Under the pieces are notes generated by a model. That model was not told where the DNA came from, searched no databases, and worked only from the letters and a program-made list of their open reading frames with translations. Positions 35,322 through 48,865 of a stretch of DNA of 64,000 bases are shown here, one piece after another. Location of the stretch: positions 1 through 64,000 of the forward strand of contig JALIRH010000040.1 in assembly GCA_023055505.1 (NCBI GenBank), in the 5' to 3' direction. Every line of letters starts with the position of its first letter. Positions within the stretch are counted from its first letter, which is position 1. Origin of the DNA: Callipepla californica brunnescens (taxonomy: Eukaryota > Chordata > Aves > Galliformes > Odontophoridae). Both the position numbers and the translations under genes were made by a program.

Positions 35322-36082
35322 ATGTTAACCCTAATCCTAACCCCATATCGCCCCTATTTCACCCCATATCTCCTAATATCACCCCATATGACTCTGTATC
35401 ACCCCATATTACCCCTTACTGCCCCATATCACCCCTTATCACCCCATACCACCCCATTCGCCCCATACTTCCCCCATATCATCCCATCACCCACTATCAC
35501 CCCTATGTCAACCCATATCGGCTCATATCACCCCCTATCATCCCGTATTGCTCCTATATCACCCCATATTGCCCCTATATCACCTCCCATCACCCCTATT
35601 TCACCCCATATCCCCCAAGATCACTCCATATCATCCCATATTGCCACATAGTGCCGCAATATCTCCCCCATATCACCCCCTATGGTCCCGATATAGCCCC
35701 CTATCACCCCATATCGCCCCATATCGCTTCTCATCACCCCATAAACCCCCCTATCACTCCCATATCGCCCCTATATTACCCCATTTCGCCCCTTATCGTC
35801 CCATATTGCCCCTATTTCACCCAAATATCCCCATTATCTCCCCGTATCGCCCCATATCATCCCCATATCACCCCATAAAGCCCCATATCGCCCCATACCA
35901 CCACCTATTGACCCTATTTCACCACGTATCTTCCCATTATCTCCCCATATCGACCCATATCATCCCACATTGCTCCTATATCACCCCATATTGCCCCATA
36001 CTGCCACATATCGCCACATACCACCCCCAATCGGCCCTATTTCACCCCATATATCCCAAAATCATCCGATACCGCCCCATAT
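35322..36082 (+). repeat. C-rich minisatellite (unit B)
   Basis: Unit B copy of the C-rich minisatellite. Confidence 0.9.
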
Positions 36083-36096
36083 CGCCAAACTTGTTG

Positions 36097-39000
36097 GCGA
36101 TGAGGAGGCTATGGGGACGTTATGGGGCAGCAGTAGGGCAGCTATGGGGCAGCAGTGGGGCAGCTATGAGGAGGCTATGGGGAGCCTACGGGGCAGACAT
36201 GGGGTGGCTCTGGAGCAAGACTGTGGCAGCCATGGGGCGGAAATGGGGTAGCTATGAGGAGGCTATGGGGAGGCTATGGGGCAGTTATGAGACAGCAGTG
36301 AGGCAGCAGTGGAGCAGCTATGGGGCAGCAGTAGGGCAGCTATGGGGCAAGAGTGGGGCAGCTATGAGGCAGCAGTTGGGTAGCTATGAGGAGGTTTGGG
36401 GAGGCTATGGGGCAGCTATGGGGTAGCTATGAGGAAGCCATGGGCAGCAGTGAGTTAGCTATCGGGCGGATATGGGTGAGCTATGGGGCAGCAGTGAGGC
36501 AGCCACGGGGCAGATATGGGGCAGCTATGAGGAGGATATGGGGAGGATATGAGGAAGACTATGGGATATGAGGAGACTATGGGGCAGCAGTGGGGCAGCT
36601 ATGAGGCGGCTACGGGGCAGCAGTGGGGCAGGTACGGGGCAGCAATGGGGCAGCTATGAGGTGGCTATGGGGCAGCAGTGGGGCGGCAATGAGGCAAGAG
36701 TGGGGTAGCTATGAGGCAGCAGTGGTGCAGCTATAAAGAGGCTATGGAGAGGCTATGGGGCAGCAGTGGGGCAGCAGTGGGGCAGCTATGAAGCACCCTT
36801 TGGGCAGCTATGGGGCAGCAGTGAGGTAGCAATTAGGAGGCTATGGTGAGTCTATGGGGCAGCTATGGGGCAGCAGTGAAGCAGCGATGGGGCAGAAGTA
36901 CGGCAGCTATGAGGAGGCTATGGGGAGGCTATGGGGCATCAATGGAGCAGCTATGAGGCAGCCACGTAGGAGCTATGGGGCAGCAGTGGGGAATATATGG
37001 GGAAGCTATGGGGAAGCTATGGGGTGGCTATGGGGCAGCAGTGGGGCATCTATGGGGCAAGAGTGGGGCACCTATGGGGTAGCTATGGGATACGAGTGAG
37101 GCAGCTATGAGGCACCTATGTGGCTGCTGTAGGGCAGCTATGAGGCAGCAGTGGGGTAGCTATGAGGAGGCTATTGGGAGGATATGGGGCAGCTATGGGG
37201 CAGCAGTGAAGCAGCTATGGGGCAGAAGTACGGCAGCTATGAGGAGGCTATGGGGAGGCTATGGGGCATCAATGGAGCAGCTATGAGGCAGCCACGTAGG
37301 AGCTATGGGGCAGCAGTGGGGAATATATGGGGAAGCTATGGGGAAGCTATGGGGTGGCTATGGGGCAGCAGTGGGGCATCTATGGGGCAAGAGTGGGGCA
37401 CCTATGGGGTAGCTATGGGATACGAGTGAGGCAGCTATGAGGCACCTATGTGGCTGCTGTAGGGCAGCTATGGGGCAGCAGTGGGGTAGCTATGAGGAGG
37501 CTATTGGGAGGATATGGGGCAGCTATGGGGCAGCAGTGAGGCACGCATGGGGCAGTTATGGGGCAGCAATGAGTCAGCTATGGGGAGGCTATGGGGCAGC
37601 AGTGGGGCAGCTATGAGGAGGCTATGGGGCAGCAGTGGGGCAGCTATGGGGCAGTAGTAGGGCAGCTATTGGGCAGCTATGAAGAAGCAGAGGGGCAGCA
37701 GTGGAACAGCAGTGAGGCAGAAGTGGGGCAGTAGAGGGGCAGCTATGGGGCAGCTATGATCAGGATATAGGGAGCCTATGGGGCAGATATGGGGCGGCTT
37801 TGAAGTAATAGTGGGGCAGCTATGGGGCAGCAGAGGGGCGGAAATAAGGAGGCGATGGGGAGGCTATGGGGCATCAATGGAGCGGCTATGAGTCAGCCAC
37901 TGAGGAGCTACGGGGAGGCTATGGGGCAGCTACGGGGAAGCAGTGGGGCAGCTATGAGGTGGCTATGGGGCAGCAGTGGGGAGGCAATGAGGCAAGAGTG
38001 GGGTAGCTATGGGGCAGCAGCGGTGCAGCTATAAAGAGGCTATGGAGAGGCTATGGGGCAGCAGTGGGGCAGCAGTGGGGCAGTTATGAGGCAACCTTTG
38101 GGCAGCTATGGGGCAGCAGTGAGGTAGCAATTAGGAGGCTATGGTGAGTCTATGAGGCAGCTATGGGGCAGCAGTGAAGCAGCTATGGGGCAAAAGTATG
38201 GCAGCTATGAGGAGGCTATGGGGAGGCTATGGGGAGGCTATGGGGCATCAATGGAGCAGCTATGAGGCAGCCACGTAGGAGCTATGGGGCAGCAGTGGGG
38301 AATATATGGGGAAGCTAAGAGGAAGCTATGGGGAGGCTATGGGGCAGCAGTGGGGCATCTATGGGGCAACAGTGGGGCAGCAATGAGTTGGCTATGGGGA
38401 GGCTAAGGGGAAGTAGTGGGGCAGCTACGGGGCAGAAGTGGGGCAGCTATGGGGCAAGAGTGGGGCAGCTATGGGGCAGCAGTAGGGTAGCTATAAGGAA
38501 GATATGGGGAGCCTACGGGGCAGACATGGGGCGGCTTTGGAACATGAGTGGGGCAGTTATTGCGCAGCAGTGGGGGCGGCCATGGGGAAAGAGTGAGGCA
38601 GCTATGGGGCAGCAGTGAGGCAGCTATTGGGCGGCAATGAGGCTGCCATAGGGCAGCTATGGGGCAGGTATGAGGAGGCTATGGGGAGGCTATGGGGCAG
38701 CTGTAGGGCAACAGTGTGGAAGCCATAGGGCAGCTATGGGGCAGAAGTGAGGCAGGTAGGAGGCAGCTATGGGGCAAGAGTGGGGTAGCTATGGGGCAGC
38801 AGTGGAGTAGATATGAGGAGGCTATTGGAAGGCTATTGGGCAGTGAAGGGGTAGCTATGGGGAACGAGTGAGGCAGCTATGAGGCAGCTATGTGGCTGCA
38901 GTAGGGCAGCTATGGGGTAGCAGTGGGGTAGCTATGAGGAGGCTATTGGGAGGCTATGGGGCAGCTAAGGGTCAGCAGTGAGGCACTCATGGGGCAGTTA

Positions 39001-42000
39001 TGGGGCAGCAGTGAGTCAGCTATGGGGAAGCTATGGGGAGGCTTTGGGGCAGCAATGAGGAAGCTATGGGGAGGCTATGGGGCAGCTATGTGGTACCTAT
39101 GGGGTACGAGTGAGGCAGCTATGAGGCAGCTATGTGGCTGCATTAGGGCAGCTATGGGGCAGCAGTGTGGTAACTATAAGGAGGCTATTGGGAGGCTATG
39201 GGGCAGTTATAAGGCAGCTATGGGGCAGCAGTGAGGCACACATGGGGCAGTTATGGGACAGCTATGAGGAAGCTATGGGGAGGCTATGAGGAAGCTATGG
39301 GGAGGCTATGGGACAGCAGTGGCGCAGCTAATGGGTGGCTATGAGGCAGCCATGGAGCAGCAAAGTGGCAGCGGTGAGGTAGCTACGGGGCAGCTAGAGG
39401 GCAGCAGTGGGGCGGATATAAGGCAGATATGGGGCGGCTTTGGGGCAGAAGTGAGGCAGCTATGGGACAGCTATGAGGTGGCTATGAGGAGGCAGTGGGG
39501 CAGCTATGGGGCAGCTATGTGGCAGCTATGGGGCAGCAGGGATGTAGCCGTGGGTGAGCAATGGGGTATCGATGAGGAGGCTATAGGGAGGCTATAGGGC
39601 ATCTATTTGGCAACAGTGAAGCAGCTATGAGGCAGTTATGGGGCAGCAGGGAGGAAGCTATGGGGCAGCTATGAGGATGCTACGGGGAGGCTATGGGGAA
39701 GCAGTTGGGCAGCTATGACGTGGCTATGTGGCAGCAGTTGGGCATCTATGAGGTGGCTATGGGGAGGATATGAAGCTGCAGTGAGTTAGCTATGAGGCAG
39801 CTATGTGGCAGCTCTGGGGCAGCAGTGGGGTAGCTATGAGAAGGCAATAGAGAGGCTATGGGGCAGCTATGTGGCAGCAGTGAGGCAGCAATGAGGCAGC
39901 CATGGGGCAGTTTTAAGGCAGCAGTGAGGCAGCTATGGGGAAGCTATGAGGAAGCTATGGGGAGGCTAGGGGCAGCAGTGGGGCGGCTATGGGGCAGCAG
40001 TGTGGCAGCTATGAGGAGGCTATGGGAAGGCTAATGGGGCAGCTATGGGGCAGCGGTGAGGCAGGTACGGGGCCGATATTAGGCAGCAGTGGGGCAGCTA
40101 TGGGGCAGCTGAGAGGAGCCTAAGGGGCGGCTATGGGGCAGCAGTGGGGCAGCAGAGGATTGGCTTTGGGGTAGCAGTGGGGCAGCTATGAGGTGGCTAT
40201 AGGGCAGGAGTGGGGCAGCTATGGGGCAGCAGTGGTGCTGCGATGAGGTGGATATGGGAAGGCTATGGGGCAGCTCTGGGGCAGCATTGAGGCAGGTATG
40301 AAGCGGCTATAGGGCAGCAGAGGGGCAGCTATGGGGCAGCAGTGGGGTAGCTATGAGGAGGCTATTGGGAGGCTATGGGGCAGCTATGGGGTAGCAGTGA
40401 AGCAGCCATGGGGCAGTTATGGGGTAGCAGCGAGTCAGCTATGGGGAAGCTATGGAGAGGCTATGGGGCAATAGTGGGGCATCTATGGGACAGTAGTAGG
40501 GCAGCTATAGAGAAGCTATGGGGAGGCTATGGGGCAGCGGTGGGGCATCAATGGAGCGGCTATGAGGCAGCCACGGAGGAGCTATGGAACAGCAGTGGGA
40601 AAAAGTGGAACACCTATAAGGCAGCTTTGGGGCAAGAGTTGGGCAGCTAATGGGGCAGCAGAGGGGCAGCTATGAGGTGGCTATGGGGAGGCTATGGGGC
40701 AGTAGTGGGGCAGCTATGGGGCAGAATTGGAGCAGCTATGGGGCATCAGTAGGGCAGCTATGGGGAAGCAGCGGGGCAGCTATGAGGCAGCTATGTGGCA
40801 GCTATGCGGTAGCACTGGGGTAGCTATGTGAAGGCTATAGGGAGGCTATGGGACAGCTATGGGGTACCTATGGGGTACGAGTGAGGCAGCTATGAGGCAG
40901 CTATGTGGCTGCATTAGGGCAGCTATGGGGCAGCAGTGTGGTAACTATAAGGAGGCTATTGGGAGGCTATGGGGCAGTTATAAGGCAGCTATGGGGCAGC
41001 AGTGAGGCACACATGGGGCAGTTATGGGACAGCTATGAGGAAGCTATGGGGAGGCTATGAGGAAGCTATGGGGAGGCTATGGGACAGCAGTGGCGCAGCT
41101 AATGGGTGGCTATGAGGCAGCCATGGAGCAGCAAAGTGGCAGCGGTGAGGTAGCTACGGGGCAGCTAGAGGGCAGCAGTGGGGCGGATATGGGGCAGATA
41201 TGGGGCGGCTTTGGGGCAGAAGTGAGGCAGCTATGGGACAGCTATGAGGTGGCTATGAGGAGGCAGTGGGGCAGCTATGGGGCAGCTATGTGGCAGCTAT
41301 GGGGCAGCAGGGATGTAGCCGTGGGTGAGCAATGGGGTATCGATGAGGAGGCTATAGGGAGGCTATAGGGCATCTATTTGGCAACAGTGAAGCAGCTATG
41401 AGGCAGTTATGGGGCAGCAGGGAGGAAGCTATGGGGCAGCTATGAGGATGCTACGGGGAGGCTATGGGGAAGCAGTTGGGCAGCTATGACGTGGCTATGT
41501 GGCAGCAGTTGGGCATCTATGAGGTGGCTATGGGGAGGATATGAAGCTGCAGTGAGTTAGCTATGAGGCAGCTATGTGGCAGCTCTGGGGCAGCAGTGGG
41601 GTAGCTATGAGAAGGCAATAGAGAGGCTATGGGGCAGCTATGTGGCAGCAGTGAGGCAGCAATGAGGCAGCCATGGGGCAGTTTTAAGGCAGCAGTGAGG
41701 CAGCTATGGGGAAGCTATGAGGAAGCTATGGGGAGGCTAGGGGCAGCAGTGGGGCGGCTATGGGGCAGCAGTGTGGCAGCTATGAGGAGGCTATGGGAAG
41801 GCTAATGGGGCAGCTATGGGGCAGCGGTGAGGCAGGTACGGGGCCGATATTAGGCAGCAGTGGGGCAGCTATGGGGCAGCTGAGAGGAGCCTAAGGGGCG
41901 GCTATGGGGCAGCAGTGGGGCAGCAGAGGATTGGCTTTGGGGTAGCAGTGGGGCAGCTATGAGGTGGCTATAGGGCAGGAGTGGGGCAGCTATGGGGCAG

Positions 42001-42348
42001 CAGTGGTGCTGCGATGAGGTGGATATGGGAAGGCTATGGGGCAGCTCTGGGGCAGCATTGAGGCAGGTATGAAGCGGCTATAGGGCAGCAGAGGGGCAGC
42101 TATGGGGCAGCAGTGGGGTAGCTATGAGGAGGCTATTGGGAGGCTATGGGGCAGCTATGGGGTAGCAGTGAAGCAGCCATGGGGCAGTTATGGGGTAGCA
42201 GCGAGTCAGCTATGGGGAAGCTATGGAGAGGCTATGGGGCAATAGTGGGGCATCTATGGGACAGTAGTAGGGCAGCTATAGAGAAGCTATGGGGAGGCTA
42301 TGGGGCAGCGGTGGGGCATCAATGGAGCGGCTATGAGGCAGCCACTAT
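36097..42348 (+). repeat. 11-bp minisatellite (unit B)
   Basis: Copy of the unit A array with the same 330-bp and 1,771-bp higher-order duplications at +23,697. One visible T-to-C difference lies at about 42,328. The lengths are identical to unit A, which is unusual for a minisatellite and argues for a very recent origin or an assembly copy. Confidence 0.96.
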
Positions 42349-42381
42349 GAGCCAGTTAGGGAAAGGTGAAGTGTTGGTGTT

Positions 42382-42912
42382 CTAGTTAGAGAAGAGTTAG
42401 GTTTAGGTTTAGGGTTAGTTTTTTTTTGTCGATTTAGGTTTTGGGTAAGGGGTAGATTTTAGAAAACATGAGATTTCTGGTCAGAGTAGGGTTAGGCCTT
42501 AGAATATGGATAAGGTTAGGATAAATGTAGGGTTAGTTTCAGGTCTAGGTTAGTTTGAGTGTTAGGCTGAGAGAAGGGGAGGGCCTTGGGTTTGGCTTAG
42601 GGTTAAGATAAGGTTTAGGAATAGGAGTAGGTTTGGTGTTTGGATTGGGTTTGGGGTTAGTATTAGGGCTAGGTTTTGGCTTCGAGTTAGGTGAGGGTTG
42701 TGGTAATCTGATGCTTTGTTCAAGGTTTAGGGTTGGGCTTCAATTTGGGTTTTGGATTAGGATCAGAGTTAGGGACAGCTTTAAAATAAAGTTAGGATTC
42801 GGGTAATAGCTACAGGGATGCTTATGGAAACGATTTGGGTAAAGGGTAAGTTTTAGGCTTAGCTTTAGATTTAGAGTTAGGTTTAGGTTTAGGATTAGAG
42901 TTCTGGTTTTGG
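42382..42912 (+). repeat. Degenerate telomere-like array, TTAGGG strand (unit B)
   Basis: Unit B copy of the TTAGGG-oriented array, joining the same flanks. Confidence 0.85.
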
Positions 42913-43747
42913 TTGGGAGAAGGCTGTTTTTCATTCACATAAGCATTTAGAGCCTGGCAGATCCGGTCCTCAAAGGACCCAAATACTGGCCAGAACAACT
43001 GATCTGCCCTTCTCTGCTTTCCTCCCCATACCTCCATACAATCATGTACCATCTTCACCTCACTCTTTCCTCGTCTAGAGGGAGAATCACCCCAATGTTT
43101 TAACATTAAACCTAGGGGGCTTTCTAGTGGTATGTCCGGTAGCTTTACCTGCGAGCTGTACCTAGAGTTCGGAGTGACAGGTCTCTGCACAGAAGTTACC
43201 CAGCCCAGGGGCCGTCCGAAGACAGGGTGCTCCCCTGGAGTGGGAATTCCACAGCAGAGTCGCCTGGATCCGAGTCACGGCACCAAATTGTTAGAGGTGT
43301 GAAGAGAATGATACGCACCAACCGTTGCCAACAGTAAGGAATTTACTGAGCAAGCAATAAATGAGCGGAACAGCGCAGGGCGGCCGGGAGTCTCCTCTGC
43401 ACCAGAGGTGCTCAACAGGGCCCCCCATCCCCTCTTTTCATTGTCCCTTATCTCTGCATTCATGTCTTATCTTTCTCTTCCTGGGCTGCGCCGGCTGTTA
43501 TCTGGGGGTCGTTCTCTGTCCCCTGGTGATCGAGATGATGAAGGCCGTAGTTTTCCTCAGCTCCGATCACGTGCGCTCAAGAGGAGATTTTCACTTCTTT
43601 TTCTTTTGCAGTTTCTCAGAAGGTCACTGCTATCTGTTGTTCATTGTCCAGGTGTTAGAACTAAGCGCTGTGGCTCCAACTTGCACAAACTACAAAGCTT
43701 TTAGACCAAACTTCGATATATCTATTTTGAGACTTCTACGAACTACA
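42912..43747 (-). mobile_element. Endogenous retrovirus fragment: LTR, PBS and partial gag (unit B)
   Basis: Unit B copy of the ERV fragment: LTR about 43,747-43,289, tRNA-His-type PBS 43,285-43,268 and gag-like remnant 43,197-42,912, with the same truncation at the TTAGGG-like repeats. Confidence 0.72.
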
Positions 43748-43861
43748 TAGTTCTCAGAAAAAAAAAAAAAGAAAAAAGAAAAAAGAAAAAAAAACAACGC
43801 TGAAAAACACTGACACATCTGTCTCGAGTCGGTTTGATTAACAAGTAGAGAACTCATCTTT

Positions 43862-45204
43862 ACCACAATCCTTACCCTAAGCCTAACACTCACCTTAAAC
43901 CTAACCCGAACCCTGTACCTAGCCTGAACCCTAAGCATAACCCTAAACCTATCCCTATTCCTATCCTCAACAGTAACCCAAACCCTAATCCTAACACTGA
44001 CACTCAACCTAGTTCTAATGCTGTATCTAACCTTAGAACTAAAACAAACCCTATCCCTAAGCCTAATCCTAAATCTAATTCTAACCCTTACCTATACACT
44101 ATCCCTATCCCCAAAACCCTTTTCCTACACCTAACCCTAACCACAATACTTACCTTAACCAATCCCAGGCCTAACCCTAACACTAACCTGAAACCTAATC
44201 CTATTCCTAACCTTAACCCTAACCAGAGGCCTAACCCTAATGTGACCCTTACACTCAAACTGACCCTGCCCCTAACCCTAAACACAGACTGCCTCCTAAA
44301 CCTAAACCTAAAACTTCCCCTAATGCTAACATGAACACCCAACCTAATCCTAGCTCTAAACACAATCATAAAACTGAGAAAAACTTTTTCCCTAACCCTA
44401 ATCCTAAATCTAATCCGAAACCTAAAACAATCCCAAACCCTTTCCCTATCTCTAACCCTAACCCAGAATCTAAACCTCACCCTATTACTAAACCCAACCT
44501 TACACCTAACCCTATTCCATAACTTAAACTTACCCTAACACTGTAAAACTAAATCTTACCCTAATCGTAACCCTAAACCTAAACATAACCTTACCCTAGT
44601 ACCAAAATAAACTTACCCGTAACCCTAACCCAAAACCTAACAGAACCCTAGCCCTAACCATAATCCTAACCCTAACTCAAACCCTAAATCTAACTCCAAT
44701 CCTTACCCTAAACATAACTCTAAGCATTTCCCAAATCCTATTTCTAACTCTACCCTAACCCTAACCCAAACTCAGACCCTACCACAAAACCCAAGTTTAA
44801 GCCCAACCCTAAACCTAACCAAAAGCATCAGATCACCACAGCCCTCACCTAAATCTATCCCAAAACACGTTCCTAATATTAAACCAAATCCTAATCCAAA
44901 CACTAACCCTACAACTATTCCTAAACCTTTACTTAACACAAAACTAAACCCGAGGCCTAACCCCTTACCTCACCCTGACACTCAAACTAACCCTACCCCT
45001 AACCCTACATACAGATCGAATCCTAAATCTAACCCTAAACTTAACCCTAATGCTACTCCTAACATGAACAGTTAACCTACTTCTGTCCCTGATGCTAAAA
45101 CTCAAATTATCCCTAAACCAAAATCTACACCAAAACCTAACCCTAACCCTAACCCTGACCCTGAACCTGACCCTGAACCTGACCTAAACCCTAACCCTAA
45201 CCAG
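43862..45204 (+). repeat. Degenerate telomere-like array, CCCTAA strand (unit B)
   Basis: Unit B copy, joining the truncated XPO1 pseudogene copy C on its right side. Confidence 0.92.
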
Positions 45205-48200
45205 TCGCAAAAAAGGCCTGAATCCATACAGCCTTTTCACTGTAAAAATTTGGGAGAGAAAATCTGGCTTATCATTCAGATCTCAGCTTTACAGAAATCT
45301 AAAACCAAAACAAAGCATGCAGTTCCCAGATTCCCAGCAACATTTTTCCCCATACTTTCACCACCATAGATTGAGAAGACCATTTGCTGGACTTACACAG
45401 TCTCAGCAGGGTGAACCACATTTTGTCAGTGCACAACATTAATTACCACTTGCTCCACAGGCACAGGACAGACGGCCTCAACAGTTAAGCACCCGGACAC
45501 TACAGGGATACACTTTCTGATTCACACTGCTGCAAAACGGCACCCATCTATTGTGCAAGTACCTGTGGTAAACCGTAACACAGAAACTCTAGCAGCTATG
45601 GAAATCAGGAAAGAAATAAGAACTAATCAATACTTCTACTCAAAGGACGTATGAATATACTTGAAGTATACTTCAGCTTCCAGGACCACGACATCCCAAG
45701 GTCCTGGAACAGAAAAACAACTCCTAATTTAATTCCAGAACTGTATCAAGAAATTAGGTCAGTGAGATTTAGACATTCACCCAGACAGCCACAGCTCATG
45801 AACCTCACCTTCATTTCCATACAACAGAATAATGCTATGTAAACTACCTAGCATAACACGCCCTGCCCCCTTTCTTGCAATATCCTGAATATAAAATCCC
45901 TTTTCTTTTTTTTCCATTATCCAAAATTTACATAGAAATACCTTCTTGATCATATTTAACGTGCACTCAAAAACAGCATCAAAGATCGGAGGTATTTCAG
46001 CAGCGATGTGCCCACCCAGCTTGTTCACAGCGACAGCCACAGCACCCAGTACTGCAGGCTCTCTAGCAGCTGGAACATTTCTCTGGTAGCCAATGAGAGC
46101 GGCACCCAACAAGGGAGGAACAAAGTTTTCAGCAACCTAAATCAAAAGCAAGACATGGTTAGAGCAGTGCAGTTACCCAACAAAGCCTCACACAATTACA
46201 CAGCAGTTCGGAAAGAAGCTAAAAATGAACTTACACGTCCACATGCTTCCCACACACTGTGTTCATCCAGCAGTGCTTGCCTGAGGGCTCTCTTACACCT
46301 CCCTGCTTCCCCTTAGGACTGCTCTCAGCTGACACTACCTGAAGCACTCCAAACACAGCTCAGGCCTACCCCTGTATGATCACAGCTTATCATCCTTCCT
46401 GCAGATTTTGCAGTTCTGAAGCCAGTTCCTGTGAACAGAACAGTGTTAACTGCACTGCAGCAGAAGAGCAGAGTTCCTCCTGAATGTGTCGTATCAACTG
46501 TTTGTATGCCATATTTACTTACCATCTGAGGATCGCTGGACCTGCTCACCCAGCCAGAAATCAGTTCTAAAGTTTCCCTTTTTACAGTCCTCATCCTTCT
46601 AACCAAGGGCTGCTTGGTTTCCACTTCGCCTGAAAGGTAGCAAAGCTGCACTGAATCTGGGTTAAGATGCGTCAACAAACAGATGCCCTTCAACTCGTTC
46701 CAGAAGATTTAGAATGTTTCATTTTTATACCCAAATGACAAAGAAGGAAGATCTCTCATTCATATTATGCAGATTAAAACCATTTTCCCATTACTTCAGC
46801 TCCATGGATCCAAGTTGCAATTTAGTATTCCACTGCTACTGCTGACAGCACAGTCTGCCAGCACAACTCAGAAACAATGCTGCAGCTTCTTTTTCAAGGA
46901 AGGGAATGTTCCTTCAGCTCTCAGGATCCTGCTTACCTCTGGTTCTCGCTGCGTGATGACAAGAACCAAGCTATACAGTGTTCTAAAGCACCCTCCTGAT
47001 TTTGTCACAAACATAACTGTTCCAACTTGTCTTTACTACAAGGAGCCCAATTCTTACTTCATTTTCTCACGTCCAAGTCCATGTAAGTCTCGTCAGTAGA
47101 ACTTGCCCTAACTGAGTGCACAGCCACACAATCATAACAGTACATCCAAGGAAAACTTCACCAGACTGCAGCCAGGGAAACAAAGGCAGAAGTGCTCCTG
47201 CTGCCATCAGAGATAACAGCTGTGAGAACACACTCTGAGCCAAGTGCCACCTCAATGGCTGTTGCTCGAGTAAAATCTCACCACTACAAGTCCTAGCAAC
47301 TGCTTCCTATTTCTCTCGTTGTGTTTTATTTTTGTTTTAAGCACCTTCTGGCAATTAGAGCTGCAGAATCAAAAGAATGCATTAAGTTCTGAGAAGCTAC
47401 GTCAAGGTGTATTCATTGCATGGGTAAGAAAGTCTGTCATAACACTGCTCCAATAACCGAGTCACTTCATTCGTCAAGGGATGCTACAGCAGCACATTCT
47501 ACTTCGATATCATAGACCCAATTTTTTCCAGGTAACAGTGGTTAGGTAACTCGGGTAGCTCCTAGTTCCTCCTCAGAGATTACCAGTCTAGTTGATGACA
47601 AATCTGAGGCGCCTTCACTGAAGTTACACTTCTGCAATGAAGCTTTTTCAGTAGTAGAATAGCACCAAACCAAAACTCTGCCAACGTCCTAAGGTCTTTT
47701 CTTATCTAGAACGATTAAGTCAGAACTTACAACTGTGTCTCCACAAGACTGCTATCTGTCACCAGTCTCCGGTACCCTTCCTAAACTCACACTTGAAGAG
47801 CTTTCCTCCTTCCGGAATCAGAGTTTCTTTGAACAAAACATCTGGCTAACAAAAACAAGAACCTAAGCAAGCACATTTTCAGGCATTCTCTTGCCCAAAC
47901 GCACACACAAAGAAACAACAAAAACCACCACCACCAACAGACACACAGTGAGATAAGCCCAGCAAATTCACAACCTGATTACGTGCACTGCCCATCCCGC
48001 TGTTAGGAAGGACGTGGAATTTCTTACCGTCAGCCTCAAGAGCTGCAGAGATGTTTTCACTTGGGCACTTGGACACATTCAGCATATCTAAATCAATTCT
48101 TCCCAGCTGAATCACAAAGGGGCGGCCAGCTGCTTTCCACGCCCTTACGCTGCTTTTCAGAAAGCTACCAAGCTGCGTAACGGCTTCAGGATCCTTCAGA

Positions 48201-48865
48201 ACATCAACATTCTGTGGAAAAGAACTGAGCTGACTCCATTCAATCAATGAAAACGCCATTTATCTTCTAATACAAAAACGGTCACTTTCACGTGTTTATC
48301 TTACACGCTGTGTTAAAGCATGTTCTGTCAAGTTCTTCAACTGGATTTAAACCAGTCTCAATTGTTTAGGTCTCCTTCAACACTTCTACTGCCAGATCAA
48401 CCATTGCTTTATAAAAGTTCAGCACAGCCAAGTTCACTTCATTCCAGAGGTAAAAAAAAAAAAAAAAAGAAATGTAATAACAAGAAACATTCAGCAGTTT
48501 TACTTTAGTTGAATACACAAAATGTATGGTCTGACTTTTGTTGCCTGCTGAATTCTGCAGTCCCATACTGGATTGGGGAGCAGCATGTGTTTTTCTATCA
48601 GATGCTCCTGTACAGTCCGGTCTGTCTGCGCCCTAACCACGTATCCTACTGCTCCATAGAACGGTTGCACCTGATTGAAAAACAAGAAGTCAAACAGAAA
48701 GTTAAGGAAGACTCACCAAAAATGTACAGCGTTCAGAACTAGCAGGTAGTAAAAGTTCAAAATGGGTTTCCAATGACTAAATACCCACTTCCCACCTCAG
48801 TTCACAAGATCCTTCTCCATCCTTTCCTTCCTTACTCCACATTTAAAGCAAGCCTCTGCTCCCCT

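Larger units (their letters stand above)
23698..47394. repeat. 23.7-kb tandem macro-repeat, unit B
   Basis: Second copy of the unit, collinear with unit A at +23,697 throughout. Visible single-base differences from A lie at about 23,868, 27,500, 42,328, 45,848 and 47,328. It carries the only XPO1 pseudogene copy whose recognised exons all lie inside the window without touching an edge or the array end. Confidence 0.97.
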